A stretch of DNA of 64,000 bases from the NCBI RefSeq assembly GCF_031882575.1, contig NZ_CP134772.1, forward strand, positions 6,421,001 through 6,485,000. The letters are read 5' to 3'. This DNA comes from Pseudomonas sp. VD-NE ins (lineage in GTDB: Bacteria; Pseudomonadota; Gammaproteobacteria; Pseudomonadales; Pseudomonadaceae). Both the position numbers and the translations under genes were made by a program. The notes below the pieces were generated by a model. That model worked only from the letters and a program-made list of their open reading frames with translations. It was not told where the DNA came from and did not search any database. Positions 46,701-56,900 of this stretch are shown here, piece by piece (the first letter of the stretch is position 1; each line of letters begins with the position of its first letter).

Positions 46701-46780
46701 CTTTTACCTACCATCTAAAAAGGCCAGATCCATCTCTAGCTCAGCTAATAAATGAATCTGACCGTTTCATATCTTTACCA

Positions 46781-47284
46781 CTACTTGAAATCTTCAGCAC
46801 TTTTCGGAAGCGCCTCGATACCTTTCAAGGCGTTCCAATTAATGAACGCGTAGCCACCTTCCTCGCACGACCTTCTAAGAATAAGCTCACCATCTTTTAG
46901 CACGGTCAAATAACTCGTAAACGCTTGCGCAACAAAATAAGTATATCGCCCACTATAAAACTTAATTGTATTTAAATTTGCGCTACCCTCAGAGGCATTT
47001 ACTACATAGAAACGCCCCGCTGGAGGTAACTTACTCTTTGGATACACCAGTTCTAGCTTGCCAGGTACACCATATCTATATTGAACATACCCTGAATTTG
47101 GGTCATGGTTTTTTAGAGCGCAGACCGAGACTATTTTCCCGCCCGTGACTGGACAACTAAAGTAAACATCTTCCTGCGACTCGCAAAGCGTAATCTCACC
47201 TTCTTCCCCTGCGATAGCTGAAGACGTAAAAAAACTTAAAATCAAAACTACAACTAAAGCCCTGAGACTGCTTGCGTTAAACAT
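46781..47284 (-). CDS. Candidate periplasmic immunity protein of the adjacent T6SS effector
   Basis: 167 aa. ATG 47284 follows AAGGATGTGAT; signal peptide ends SSAIAG. Two conserved-looking cysteines follow (ITLCESQEDVYFSCP, SVCALK). It starts 20 nt after the stop of the GH19 effector gene and is co-directional. The arrangement, effector followed by an exported small protein, is the usual form of a T6SS effector/immunity pair. Not recognised by family; role inferred from position. Confidence 0.7.
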   Translation of the reverse strand: MFNASSLRALVVVLILSFFTSSAIAGEEGEITLCESQEDVYFSCPVTGGKIVSVCALKNHDPNSGYVQYRYGVPGKLELVYPKSKLPPAGRFYVVNASEGSANLNTIKFYSGRYTYFVAQAFTSYLTVLKDGELILRRSCEEGGYAFINWNALKGIEALPKSAEDFK

Positions 47285-47304
47285 ATCACATCCTTTATAC
47301 ACAC

Positions 47305-49989
47305 TCACTTAAAGTATTCTCCCTGCCATATTTTCTGAAAATTATCCTTTCTTGCTTGCCGACTATTCGTATTCATATTCACAATATTTGTAATTAAATC
47401 AACTACTGCATCTGTCGGTCCATTATCCGCTCTTAAATGCAACTCGCGACCTACCCAAAAATAGCATGCCGAGCGGACAGCATATTTCATCTGCAACAAT
47501 AAATCAGGCGATTCCACGAAATCTTTATCATCGCCTGGCCATCTGCTTAAATTATTTCTATACCAGATAGTAAATTTACTATAGTTATCCCTACCCGTTA
47601 GCTGTTTTAGCCCTCGACCACGAAACTTCCATCCGTCGCCAGTTGCATAATCGCCATTCCCCAAATCATCCCGACCACCATATGCCCGATTAGCGACCTC
47701 TCTATAATCTGCCGCCGTCACCGCGGTTCCATCAGCCTTTATCGGCTTTGTAGTTTGATAGCCTAAAGCATGAGCCGCACTTGGATTATTCGTGAAATAC
47801 GAGAATGTCGCTATCAGAGAGGTAGCCTTCCACAAAAAACTTTCCTCCACACTAAGTGACGGCCCTGTCTCTTGCATTACCTGTGCAAAAAAATGACTCC
47901 TGCGCAGTGGTGTATCAAGCTTAAAGAAATCAATATTAGCGTTGAGTTCATCAGCTATCGCCTGAAGATCTACATATTTCGACGGGCCAAGTCCGGGGTA
48001 GATCTTTTTCATCATATCCAAAGTAAACTCAAACTTTGGCTTCACCTTGATATATTCAATAAACCCTATCGGATGAAAATGCCAAACAAGTCCATCAGCA
48101 GGAACCTCTGCCTTACCAGACAGTTCACTCCAGAACACCAATTTATCGATACGTGTCTTCTCATGGGCGAGCGTCTTTGGTGAGCCTTCCAAAATCTGCG
48201 GCAATCTACCCCACTTCGCCTCGCCGGACGTGTCCTTCCACTCAGTTGGATGATAGGCAATAAGCTTTGACCAATGAGACCTAAGCTCAGCATTTTGCAA
48301 TGCCTTAGGAAAATCCTCTGGTGTAACTTTCCCGTCTGCGTTTCCAAGCCTATCTAGGTCACTGTATAGGCCTTTAAAAAATTCTGGCATATCATCTGGA
48401 TCAAGGAAGCCATCTGCGACAGCACTCGACTCCTTTACAATCCGAAAGCCAAGCTTTTCCCAATCGTGCTGAGAGATTATCTCCGCTTCGCCTTTTGCGA
48501 TTAGGCCTGTTTTACTTTGGCCATCCTCTTCAACCTTTGGCTCATACCATTCATCTGGATTTTTGAATATTGGAACTTTACTCAGTTCAATGGCATGGTC
48601 CGAAACCAACTCCACAACTCCCGTCTGGGGAGGCTTTTTTAACAAAGTTTTATTAGCGGACAATCGCAAAAATTTCTTCCCAGTGGCCAACCCAGCTGGA
48701 TTTTTTAAAAACTCTTCCAATTTTTGATCTGTTGTGAAGACCTCGATATGAACCTGGTGCTTGCGAGTTGCCTCACCGCTCTCATCAAGAAGATTTTCCA
48801 TCAGGCCTAAGTAACCAATAGGATTTCCTGCCTTGATACCGATACTAGTAATGACGACTTTCTCAAAAGCCTCATCAACGGGAGTCACTGTATCCCAGCG
48901 CATCGCTGGCGATGGAAGCTCATTTTCGACGCAAGCCCAAAACGTTGGCGGCACCGCTCCGCCCCCTCCGGGGCCGCCGCTAATTAGCGTGCATTCGGCC
49001 ATGCGCCTAGTCTCTCCAGCGATATTCAGGTTGACAACTTTCTCGCTGTCGAAAGTAACAACACTTGTAGCTACCAATGCTATAGAGCCAACTGGTGGCC
49101 CCGCATTTTGCCCGTTGGCTTGTATTGCCGGAGCGCTGTATATCGGTAAAGGTTGTGGCCCTACTGTCGCCTTTACTTTGCCGTGCCAATAATTCGGTTT
49201 TTCTCGCTGCGGAGGTAAAACTTCGAACCAACTTGGTCCTGCAATGGCGCCACCAGTTGTTGTTCGAGGATATACCTCACCATTTTTTTTGTAGGCAAAC
49301 CAAGCCTCCTGACCCACAGAGCGGCCTGCCACACTTCCCTTAAGAATTTTGCCCTTGGCATAAACCTCAACTGTTCCCTTTTTTTCGAGAATCTCAAACT
49401 CTGTGCCTGCAGCGATTGCTCCATAAGTATGGCAACCAGGTTCACCCTTAGCGTCGCTACGCGCAGTAAAACCACCGGCGATCATTTTGATTCTTTGATT
49501 AGGCGCTTCTTCAGGTGACAATGGATACCGATCAAACGGTAATAAATGCATGTACAAGCTGTAAAATGTCAGCTTGTTCTGTTTACCTTTATTCGCGCCT
49601 TCTTCGGTATTTGGTGGTGAATGATATTCGTGACGCACCAAACAGAAAGAATTAGTATACCTCAGAGACTTAGAGCCCTCGCCCTCACCGAAGGTTGATG
49701 TCAAGTAATCCTTGCTCAAGCGATAAGCGACAACTTCACCATCAGCAATACAGCGCACAGGTTCCTGCAGTACACATTGAGGCGCACTTAGGTCACTAAT
49801 ATGGATTCCACCATGCCAGAATTTGTTATTTCCCAGTAAATAGTGCCCTGACGTCTCAGTTCCGATAGCCTGATAAATCTCTTCGGCATCTTTAAACTGC
49901 TTCCCATCGGACTTTCTTATGGGAAACTCAAACTTAATCGTCGGAACGATTATTTCCGGAGTTGTGCTTTGGGTCGAGGAGTCAGTCAT
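47305..49989 (-). CDS. T6SS effector: M23-like N-terminus and GH19 glycoside hydrolase C-terminus
   Basis: 894 aa without signal peptide. The N-terminal part (about 45-155) resembles an M23/LytM fold (FWHGGIHISD, VRCIADGEVVAYR, YSLYMHLLP), but the Asp of HxxxD is His63, so metal binding may be altered. The C-terminal domain (about 692-894) resembles phage-type GH19 lysozymes: FFAQVMQETGPSLSVEES holds the candidate catalytic Glu707 and Glu715/716, then FRGRGLKQLTGRDNY. A Ca-loop-like NADGKVTPEDF lies before it. It is likely loaded on the VgrG upstream and would attack peptidoglycan of rivals. AGGA precedes ATG 49989. Confidence 0.82.
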   Translation of the reverse strand: MTDSSTQSTTPEIIVPTIKFEFPIRKSDGKQFKDAEEIYQAIGTETSGHYLLGNNKFWHGGIHISDLSAPQCVLQEPVRCIADGEVVAYRLSKDYLTSTFGEGEGSKSLRYTNSFCLVRHEYHSPPNTEEGANKGKQNKLTFYSLYMHLLPFDRYPLSPEEAPNQRIKMIAGGFTARSDAKGEPGCHTYGAIAAGTEFEILEKKGTVEVYAKGKILKGSVAGRSVGQEAWFAYKKNGEVYPRTTTGGAIAGPSWFEVLPPQREKPNYWHGKVKATVGPQPLPIYSAPAIQANGQNAGPPVGSIALVATSVVTFDSEKVVNLNIAGETRRMAECTLISGGPGGGGAVPPTFWACVENELPSPAMRWDTVTPVDEAFEKVVITSIGIKAGNPIGYLGLMENLLDESGEATRKHQVHIEVFTTDQKLEEFLKNPAGLATGKKFLRLSANKTLLKKPPQTGVVELVSDHAIELSKVPIFKNPDEWYEPKVEEDGQSKTGLIAKGEAEIISQHDWEKLGFRIVKESSAVADGFLDPDDMPEFFKGLYSDLDRLGNADGKVTPEDFPKALQNAELRSHWSKLIAYHPTEWKDTSGEAKWGRLPQILEGSPKTLAHEKTRIDKLVFWSELSGKAEVPADGLVWHFHPIGFIEYIKVKPKFEFTLDMMKKIYPGLGPSKYVDLQAIADELNANIDFFKLDTPLRRSHFFAQVMQETGPSLSVEESFLWKATSLIATFSYFTNNPSAAHALGYQTTKPIKADGTAVTAADYREVANRAYGGRDDLGNGDYATGDGWKFRGRGLKQLTGRDNYSKFTIWYRNNLSRWPGDDKDFVESPDLLLQMKYAVRSACYFWVGRELHLRADNGPTDAVVDLITNIVNMNTNSRQARKDNFQKIWQGEYFK

Positions 49990-50182
49990 TCTTTGCTTCC
50001 TGCAAGCTTACAGTCGAGCTCTTTGACTCAACCCATTCCTGTTTGGCGACCATCGGACTTGATGACTTCGCAGTTAAAGTTGTCATTTTCAATCGCACTT
50101 TAGCTCGACCAAAAAACATGCTAACCGGGACAGATGCAGTTGGCATTCCTATAATCAATTTTTTCTCAAAAGCACGATTCAT
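49982..50182 (-). CDS. 66-aa protein between vgrG and effector
   Basis: MNRAFEKKLIIGMPTASVPV then SMFFGRAKVRLK, ending SLQEAKND. It begins 5 nt after the vgrG stop and overlaps the effector start by 8 nt, so all three would be translated together. It is not a PAAR protein and matches no T6SS adaptor I know. Its fixed position suggests a small chaperone or adaptor. Confidence 0.55.
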   Translation of the reverse strand: MNRAFEKKLIIGMPTASVPVSMFFGRAKVRLKMTTLTAKSSSPMVAKQEWVESKSSTVSLQEAKND

Positions 50183-50187
50183 GTCTT

Positions 50188-52236
50188 TTACTCAGAAAAC
50201 ACAAAAAAAGCCTTCGGCTTAACCTTCTCAGGCGGCGAATTCGCCAACGCCTGATCCATCAAACTCCCCGCCTTATCCTTATCCGCCGCCCCCGGCAGCA
50301 CCGGCGGTTTAATCCCGATCCCGGTGCCGGAACCAGCCGAGCCACCGGCGTTGATCTTGATCACCGGCCCAACCACCGTCACCCCACCGCCATCGAGCTT
50401 GATAAAGCTCCCACCCCCAAGAATGGTCAGCTCTGTCCCCGCCTCAATAACAATCTTGTCCCCAGCCTTGAGGTGAATTTCTTTCCCCACGCTGGTCAGT
50501 TGCGCAGTCCCCAGCTTCACATGCTGGTTCTGCCCAATCGTGAGGTGATCATCCAGCTTCGCTTCAATCTTGCGATCGGAAATCGTGGTGCGGTGTTCCT
50601 CGGCTTTCAGCTCGGTGTAGGTGTTCTTCACCACTGTGTCGTGACGTTCATTACCGACCCGAATCTTCTGGTCATGCTCAACGTTTTCATCCCAATCCCG
50701 CTGGGCATGAATGTAGATCTGCTCCGCACCTTTCTTGTCTTCGATGCGCAGTTCGTTGTACCCACCGCCACCCGGTGAGCTGAGCGTTTTGAACACGCTG
50801 CGAGTCTTGTTCGCCGGCAAGGCATACGGCACCGGGTTTTCCTTGTGGTACAGGCAGCCGGTGACGAGGGGCTGGTCGGGGTCGCCTTCGAGGAAGGTGA
50901 CGAGGACTTCCATGCCGATGCGCGGGATGCTGATGGCGCCGTAGCGGTCGCCGGCCCAGGAGCTGGAGACGCGCAGCCAGCAGCTGGTTTTGTCGTCGGC
51001 GAGGCCTTCGCGGTCCCAGTGGAATTGCACTTTGATGCGGCCGTACTGGTCGCAGTGGATTTCTTCGCCTTTGGGGCCGGTGACCATGGCGGTCTGGCTG
51101 CCGAGGACGCGTGGTTTCGGGTGTTCGAGGGCGGGGCGGTAGAACACGTCCCACGGGGTGGCGAGGAAGGTGTTGCGGTAGCCTTGGTGAAAGTCGTCCT
51201 TGTTGTCGGTGGTGTCGCTGGTTACGCCTTCTTCGAGGACTTGCGGCTGCTTGCCTTCGTGAAAGATTTCGGTGAGCAGCCACAGGTCGTTCCACTCGCT
51301 GCGCGGGTGGTCGGACATCGCCATGAAGTGGCCGCTGACCAGTTTGGTCTGGTCGCCGCGACCTTCGGCCTGGCGGTAGTCGGCGCGGTGGCGTTCGAGG
51401 GCGCGCTGGCTGAGGAACTTGCCGCGCGCGCGGTCGATGAAGCGGCCGGGGTAGTCGTAGTCTTCGAGATCTGGTTCGGCGTCTTTGCTATCGAGAGCGC
51501 CTTCGGGTTTGTAGGCGGCTTCCATTTGCAGGCGCGGTTTTTCGAAGTCGTAATCGCGGCGCGTGGTACGGCTGGTGCGGGTTTCCAGGCGCAGTTTGAA
51601 GCCTTTGATCACCGTTTCTTCGGCGACCATGCCGCTGCCTTGTACGTACGCGGTTGGCTGGCCGAGGTCGGGGAACACGGTCTGGTCGTCGCCGAACACC
51701 AGCAGGTGGGCTTTTTCGCTGTGCTGGAAGTGGTAGTGAATGCCTTCCTCTTCGCACAGGCGCTGGACGAAGTGCAGGTCGGTTTCGTCGTATTGCACGC
51801 AGTAGTCGCGATCCGGGCACGGCTGGCTGAGCTGGAAGCTGTAGGCGTTGCCCTTGATGCCGTGTTCTTCGAGGATCAGCGCGATGATTTTCGGCGCTGA
51901 CATCTGCTGGTAGATGCGCTGGTTGGTGCGGTGATGCAGGTATTGCAGTTGCGGCACCATCGACACTTTGTAGCGGGTCAGGCGCTTGCCGGCATCGCCT
52001 TGGGCGACGCGGTAGATCTGCCCGTGGATGCCGGAGCCTTGCGGATCGAACGCCAGAAACGCCTGCTTGTGCAGCAGTTGTTCGAGGTCCAGATCAGGGT
52101 TTTCGCTGACCAGTTCGAGGTCGAAACGAAACGGCTGGCTGATGCCTTCGGTGCCGGTGAACGACAGCACTTGCAGGTCGCCGACGTAGTCTTCGACCTT
52201 GAGGCTGAAGTGGGTTTCGTTAGCTGGGTTGAACAT
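50188..52236 (-). CDS. tssI: Type VI secretion spike protein VgrG
   Basis: 682 aa: gp27-like base, gp5 OB domain (KVQFHWDREGLADDKTSCWLRVSSSWAGDRYGAISIPRIGMEVLV) and the C-terminal beta-helix needle with DUF2345-like end (AGDKIVIEAGTELTILGGGSFIKLDGGGVTVVGP). There is no extra effector domain after the needle, only a 45-residue tail with SGTGIGIKPPVLPG. Good ribosome site before ATG 52236, 28 nt after the kinase gene. Confidence 0.95.
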   Translation of the reverse strand: MFNPANETHFSLKVEDYVGDLQVLSFTGTEGISQPFRFDLELVSENPDLDLEQLLHKQAFLAFDPQGSGIHGQIYRVAQGDAGKRLTRYKVSMVPQLQYLHHRTNQRIYQQMSAPKIIALILEEHGIKGNAYSFQLSQPCPDRDYCVQYDETDLHFVQRLCEEEGIHYHFQHSEKAHLLVFGDDQTVFPDLGQPTAYVQGSGMVAEETVIKGFKLRLETRTSRTTRRDYDFEKPRLQMEAAYKPEGALDSKDAEPDLEDYDYPGRFIDRARGKFLSQRALERHRADYRQAEGRGDQTKLVSGHFMAMSDHPRSEWNDLWLLTEIFHEGKQPQVLEEGVTSDTTDNKDDFHQGYRNTFLATPWDVFYRPALEHPKPRVLGSQTAMVTGPKGEEIHCDQYGRIKVQFHWDREGLADDKTSCWLRVSSSWAGDRYGAISIPRIGMEVLVTFLEGDPDQPLVTGCLYHKENPVPYALPANKTRSVFKTLSSPGGGGYNELRIEDKKGAEQIYIHAQRDWDENVEHDQKIRVGNERHDTVVKNTYTELKAEEHRTTISDRKIEAKLDDHLTIGQNQHVKLGTAQLTSVGKEIHLKAGDKIVIEAGTELTILGGGSFIKLDGGGVTVVGPVIKINAGGSAGSGTGIGIKPPVLPGAADKDKAGSLMDQALANSPPEKVKPKAFFVFSE

Positions 52237-52264
52237 AAAGTGCTCCCTGTTCGAATGTCATCCG

Positions 52265-53266
52265 TTACGCCCGAAGTCGCAGACGTTGCAGCCAGGACGA
52301 AGTGGCGCCCAAGGCGTCACGCAATTGTTGGGCAGTGATGCTGCGTGCTGCCGGGTCGAAGCTCAGCGCGGTTCGCAGCGCTGGCCAGCCGTTTTTCGGT
52401 AAATTCGCCGGTGCTTGCAGTTCGCGCTCCAGGTGCTCGTCGCGGGCCTGAGTCGAGGGCAAGCGGCGAAACGGGTGTTTACCGCCCGCCAGTTCGTAGA
52501 TCACGCAGGCCACGCCGTACACGTCCGCGCTGGCCGACAACGGTTGGCCCTCAAGCAGTTCGGGGGCGGCGTAGCCCGGGGTCCAGGCGTTGAAGCGTTC
52601 GCGGCTCAGGTGTGGCAGGCCGGGCAAGATGCCCTCCTCTGCCTGACCGAGGCCGAAGTCGAACAGGCGCAGGCCGTCTTCGCTGAGCATAACGTTGCTC
52701 GGTTTCAGGTCACCGTGCAGCACGCCGCGACCGTGGGCGTAGGCCAGCGTGTCGAGCAGCGGCAGGACGATGTCGCGCAGTTCGTGCCACGGCAGGCCGA
52801 GGGGCCGCTCGCAGAGCAATTTGTCCAGGGTCAGGCCACGCATGTATTCCATGGTGATGAAGGCCCGCTGGCAGTCGGTGTCGACTTCAAAGGTGTGTGC
52901 ACGCACGACGTTGTCGTGGCGCAGGCGTCGGGTCAGAGCGAACTCGCTGTAGAGCAAGGCACTGGCGTCCGGCGATTCGGCAAATTCTTCGCTGAGGATT
53001 TTCAGCGCAATGTAAGGATCGGGATCACCGAACTGTTCGTGCAGCAGATCCCGCGCCCGGTAAACGGCGCCCATGCCACCGGCCCCGAGCAGTCGCTCGA
53101 GGTGGTAGCGACCGGCGAGTACATCCGGCAGTGCACCGATGCTGGCCTTGGTTGGCGCCAGCAAAGGTTCTGCCTTGTTCTCCTTGGCGAAGGCGAAGTA
53201 GGTCAGGTTGTTGGCCTGTTCTTCGCTCATCAGCAAGTCATCGACTGAGGATTCGATTTCAGTCAT
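52265..53266 (-). CDS. stk1: T6SS-associated Ser/Thr protein kinase (Stk1-like)
   Basis: 333 aa. Glycine loop LLGAGGMGAVYRARD, lysine in YIALKIL, catalytic loop HGDLKPSNVML (HGD rather than HRD), DFG in LFDFGLG and GYAAPELLEG. No membrane segment is seen, unlike PpkA. It overlaps the phosphatase gene by 4 nt. Corresponds to the last gene of H2-T6SS clusters. Confidence 0.9.
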   Translation of the reverse strand: MTEIESSVDDLLMSEEQANNLTYFAFAKENKAEPLLAPTKASIGALPDVLAGRYHLERLLGAGGMGAVYRARDLLHEQFGDPDPYIALKILSEEFAESPDASALLYSEFALTRRLRHDNVVRAHTFEVDTDCQRAFITMEYMRGLTLDKLLCERPLGLPWHELRDIVLPLLDTLAYAHGRGVLHGDLKPSNVMLSEDGLRLFDFGLGQAEEGILPGLPHLSRERFNAWTPGYAAPELLEGQPLSASADVYGVACVIYELAGGKHPFRRLPSTQARDEHLERELQAPANLPKNGWPALRTALSFDPAARSITAQQLRDALGATSSWLQRLRLRA

Positions 53267-53991
53267 TGGCGGATCACCACGGCTGTCAGGTTGTCGCGCG
53301 CGGCGCCACGCAGGGCGCCGTCGAACAAACGTTCCAGCGCCACGTGCGGCGCGCTGAGGCTGAGGGCGTTGCCGAGGGCATCGCTGCTCAGGCCCTGATA
53401 CAAACCATCGCTGCAGAGCAAAAACGCATCGCCCGGATAAACCTCAAGTTCGAGGACATCCAGGGTCAGTGTTTCGGCGGCGCCGACGGCTCGGGTCAAC
53501 GCCTGAGCCGCCGGGTGCGCTGCCGCTTGTTCGACGCTCATTTGCTGCTCGTCGATCAATTGCTGTTGCAGCGAATGGTCCTTGGACAGCTGATACAGCC
53601 GCTGCCCACGCCACATGTAACAACGGCTATCACCGGCCCAGATGCAGGCCGCGCGATTGCCTTCCACCAGCAGCGCCACGACGGTGCTGCCCATGATGCT
53701 GTCGTGACGTCCGGCGGTGACCGTCAACTCCTGCCCCAAACGCCGGTTCAGCCAGTGCAGGCACTGGCGGATGGCTTTGAGGCGTTCGTCGAAGTCCTCG
53801 TGTTGCGGCAGTTCAGCCAGGCTGGCGACGATCAACTGGCTGGCAATGTCGCCACCCTGATGACCGCCCATGCCGTCCGCGACCACCCACAGCCCCTGCT
53901 GTGGCGAGTCGAGGAAGGCATCTTCGTTGCGCGCCCGCACCTTGCCCGGGTCGGTACGCGCCGCGCTGCGCCAGGCACTGGCCACCAGCAT
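53263..53991 (-). CDS. stp1: T6SS-associated PP2C phosphatase (Stp1-like)
   Basis: 242 aa. Metal motifs: RARNEDAFLD, ADGMGGHQGGDIAS, IWAGDSRCYM and LLCSDGLYQGL. It reverses phosphorylation by the neighbouring kinase. ATG 53991 overlaps the tssM stop by one base (TGATG); the in-frame extension to 54171 is not conserved and lies inside tssM. Confidence 0.92.
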   Translation of the reverse strand: MLVASAWRSAARTDPGKVRARNEDAFLDSPQQGLWVVADGMGGHQGGDIASQLIVASLAELPQHEDFDERLKAIRQCLHWLNRRLGQELTVTAGRHDSIMGSTVVALLVEGNRAACIWAGDSRCYMWRGQRLYQLSKDHSLQQQLIDEQQMSVEQAAAHPAAQALTRAVGAAETLTLDVLELEVYPGDAFLLCSDGLYQGLSSDALGNALSLSAPHVALERLFDGALRGAARDNLTAVVIRQ

Positions 53992-56900
53992 CAGAGCTGC
54001 ACCGGCATACGGAAGGTGCGCAGTACGCCCATGTCGAACGGGTTCGGCGTGCGCTGGCTGGTCAGCAGGTAGTTGGCGCGCAGGCCACCTACATCGGCTT
54101 TCAGCACCAGCACGTCGCGACCGCTCAGGTACTCGGTCTGCATCAGGTCGAACAGACGGAACAGCGACCACGGGCCGGAGTTCTTCTCGATGCCGATCGG
54201 ACGCCCGGCCATTTTGTCCATGACCAGACTGGTGCGACCGTCTTCAGCATCGGTCGGCCACTTGAACGACATTGGCAGGATCGGACCGTGGCGATATTCC
54301 ATGGTCTTGTCGCCGAACTTGAACTCGGAACGGCTGACCGCCGGATCGAGGGTGTACGGCTCCAGTTTGAACTGCACGGTCGGCTCGGCCGGGTTGATCG
54401 AGAAGAAGCTCTGACGAATCGTCAGCGCCGCCGCCATCTGGTCCAGATACATTTTCGACACCGGCAGGCTGTGACCGTCGACGCTGCGCATGCGGTAGTT
54501 GCCCGGATCGCCGCTGACGAACGGACGCAGGTAGCTGTCGAAGAAGCGGTCGACGGTGCCTTGCGCGCGGAAGAACTCGCGGAAATCGCTGATCGCCACG
54601 TCGCTGGTGCTGCTGGCGCTGAACGGATAACGCTTGCTGATGGTTTTGCCATACACGCTGTACAGCTCGTTTTGATAACGGCCGTTCAGGTATTGGTAAG
54701 CATCGTTAAGCACCAGACGCCACGAGTCTTCGGCCAGCACGTTGAACCACACGCTGAGCGGACGCGGCAGACGGCTAGACGCATTGCGCAGGTTGGTCAG
54801 CGCATCACGCTGGCCGCTCATGCGGGTTTTCGCCATTTCGAACGCGGCTTGTTCTGGTGTGCTGGAACGGGCCAGACCGGCCAGTTGCAGTTGCAGGTCG
54901 TTGAGCGCGCTCAGCGCAGGCGTCAGGTCCGCCGCCGGGCCGTTGTTGTCATCGAGCAAACGATGCAGCGGTTCGAAGCGGCGTTGCAGCGACTTCTTCG
55001 CGGTGTCCGGCAGGGTCTTCGCCACGTTCAGGGCCGAAGCCTTGTCCGCCACGGCAGACGCCAGTTTGCCGACTTTACCCAGTTTGCCTTTCTGCCCGGC
55101 CAGCGCATCAGCAGCGTCGCCAGCTTCTTCGACAGGATCTGCAGCCGCCTGGAAGCGCGTGTTCTCGCGCACTTCGGTGAGCAATGCGAGCACCGGCGAG
55201 TTGGCCGAGGTCAGGCCCGCCAGTTGTTCGGCGCCTTCACCGGCGTCGCTGATCGGCGGCAGGGCAACCTGGCCAACCGCTTCGCTCCAGTAGTTGGCGT
55301 AGTCGCGGAAGTACAACTGCTCCAGCTCGACCATCAGGCGACGCAAGTCCATGTCGCTGATGCCCGCACCTTCGCCGAGCACCCAGTTGTCACGCAGGAT
55401 ATCGGTGACCAGCGCCGAACCCTGTACCGAGAAATACTGCTGATAACCGGTTTGCGTGTAGAAGCCCGGGATCACGTATTCGGTGCCGATAAACAGCGAG
55501 CCTTGTGGGCCGAGGTGTTGGCTGAAGCGGTAGTCCGGCAGGTTGCGCGCCTGCTCGCGGAGCATGCGGTAAACCACGGTGGCCAGCGATTCGCTGCGCA
55601 AGACCTGACGCGCCTGAGTGACCAGTTGGTCGTTCAGCGGGTAGATAAACGGCTGCTTCAGCAAACGCTCCAGATGCGCGCTCAAACCGTTCTGCACCGC
55701 GGTGTTGCCGGTGTAGCGCGTCGACCAGTCAGTGGCGACCCAGTCCTTGAGCCACGCGGCATCGCGACGATCCTTCATGTTCAACATCAGGTACGCGCGC
55801 AGGCTGTTGAGCAGACGGTCGCGGTCCTTCATGTTGGCGCGGATCTGCCCTTCGAGCATGGTCGCAACCCGTGGCAGCAGTTGCTTTTCAAGCTCGCGCT
55901 CGTAAGCCTCTTTGACCACTGGATTGACGTCTTCGCCCTGATACAGACCACCACGTTCGTGGTACGAAACGTCGCCCTTCTTCGGGAACACCTGCGTCGC
56001 GGCGTAGCTGGTGTCGAGGGTTTTCAGCACGCCCATGGCGTCATCACGCGGCGACAATGCCGTGCGCTGCTGCGTCCAGTTCTGCGCCAGATTGCGCAGG
56101 TTTTCCAGACGCTCGTAGTTGGCCGAGAAACCGCCCGCCCAGAGCATGCCGAACAGTGCCAGGGCCGCCAGTGCGCCGACGTACAACGCACGTTGGCCCC
56201 AATGAATACGGCTTCGTTCGCGCTTGTCCAGACCGGCCAAATCGGATTCCGGGAAAATCACTTGGCTGAACAAGTGATGGATAAACCGCGAACGACCGCT
56301 GCGCAGGGTCGGCAGCACACCGGCATTCAAGCCGAGGCTGGCACCGATGCCGGCGGTGGTCGAGTCCATCTCTTGAGTCAGGTGCGGTGCGCTGGTCAGG
56401 TAGAAACCACGCAGTTGCGTGGCACGCTGATAACGGTTGCCGGTGAACGCCATGTCGACGAACAGGCACAGACGCTCGCCGATCTGCCCCAGTTGATGCG
56501 GGAAGTCGAGGATGCGGCCACGGCGCTGGGTATCGCGCTCGGAGTGCATGCGCATGATCACTTGGCTGTTGAGGCGACGCAGCAGTTCTTCGAACTCGTT
56601 GCGCAGCACAGCGACGTCGGTGCCGACCTGATCCTTGCGGAAACTGGTGCCGAGCACTTGATCGCTTTCTTCGCGGGTCAGTTGATCGAAGAACTCGTCG
56701 AAGCCGAGCAGCTTGTCAGCCTTGCTCAGGACCAGATACACCGGCACGTCGACGTGCAGTTTCTGATGCACGTCTTGCAGACGGCCGCGAATCTGGCGCG
56801 CAAGGGTGTCGATGTCCTGCTCACTGCCGCCGAGCAGGGTTTCCACCGGAATGGTCACCAGCACGCCGTTCAACGGACGCCCGCGACGACGCTTGCGCAG

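Larger units (their letters stand above)
46459..46780. other. Spacer with palindrome and a gene remnant
   Basis: A 322-base stretch without an intact gene. It holds the inverted repeat at 46483-46532 and the decayed coding fragment at about 46550-46700. Confidence 0.5.

Noticed and set aside
46520..46900. 126-codon plus-strand frame overlapping the immunity candidate
   Set aside because: It runs antisense to the immunity gene and starts inside a palindrome; no ribosome site or domain.
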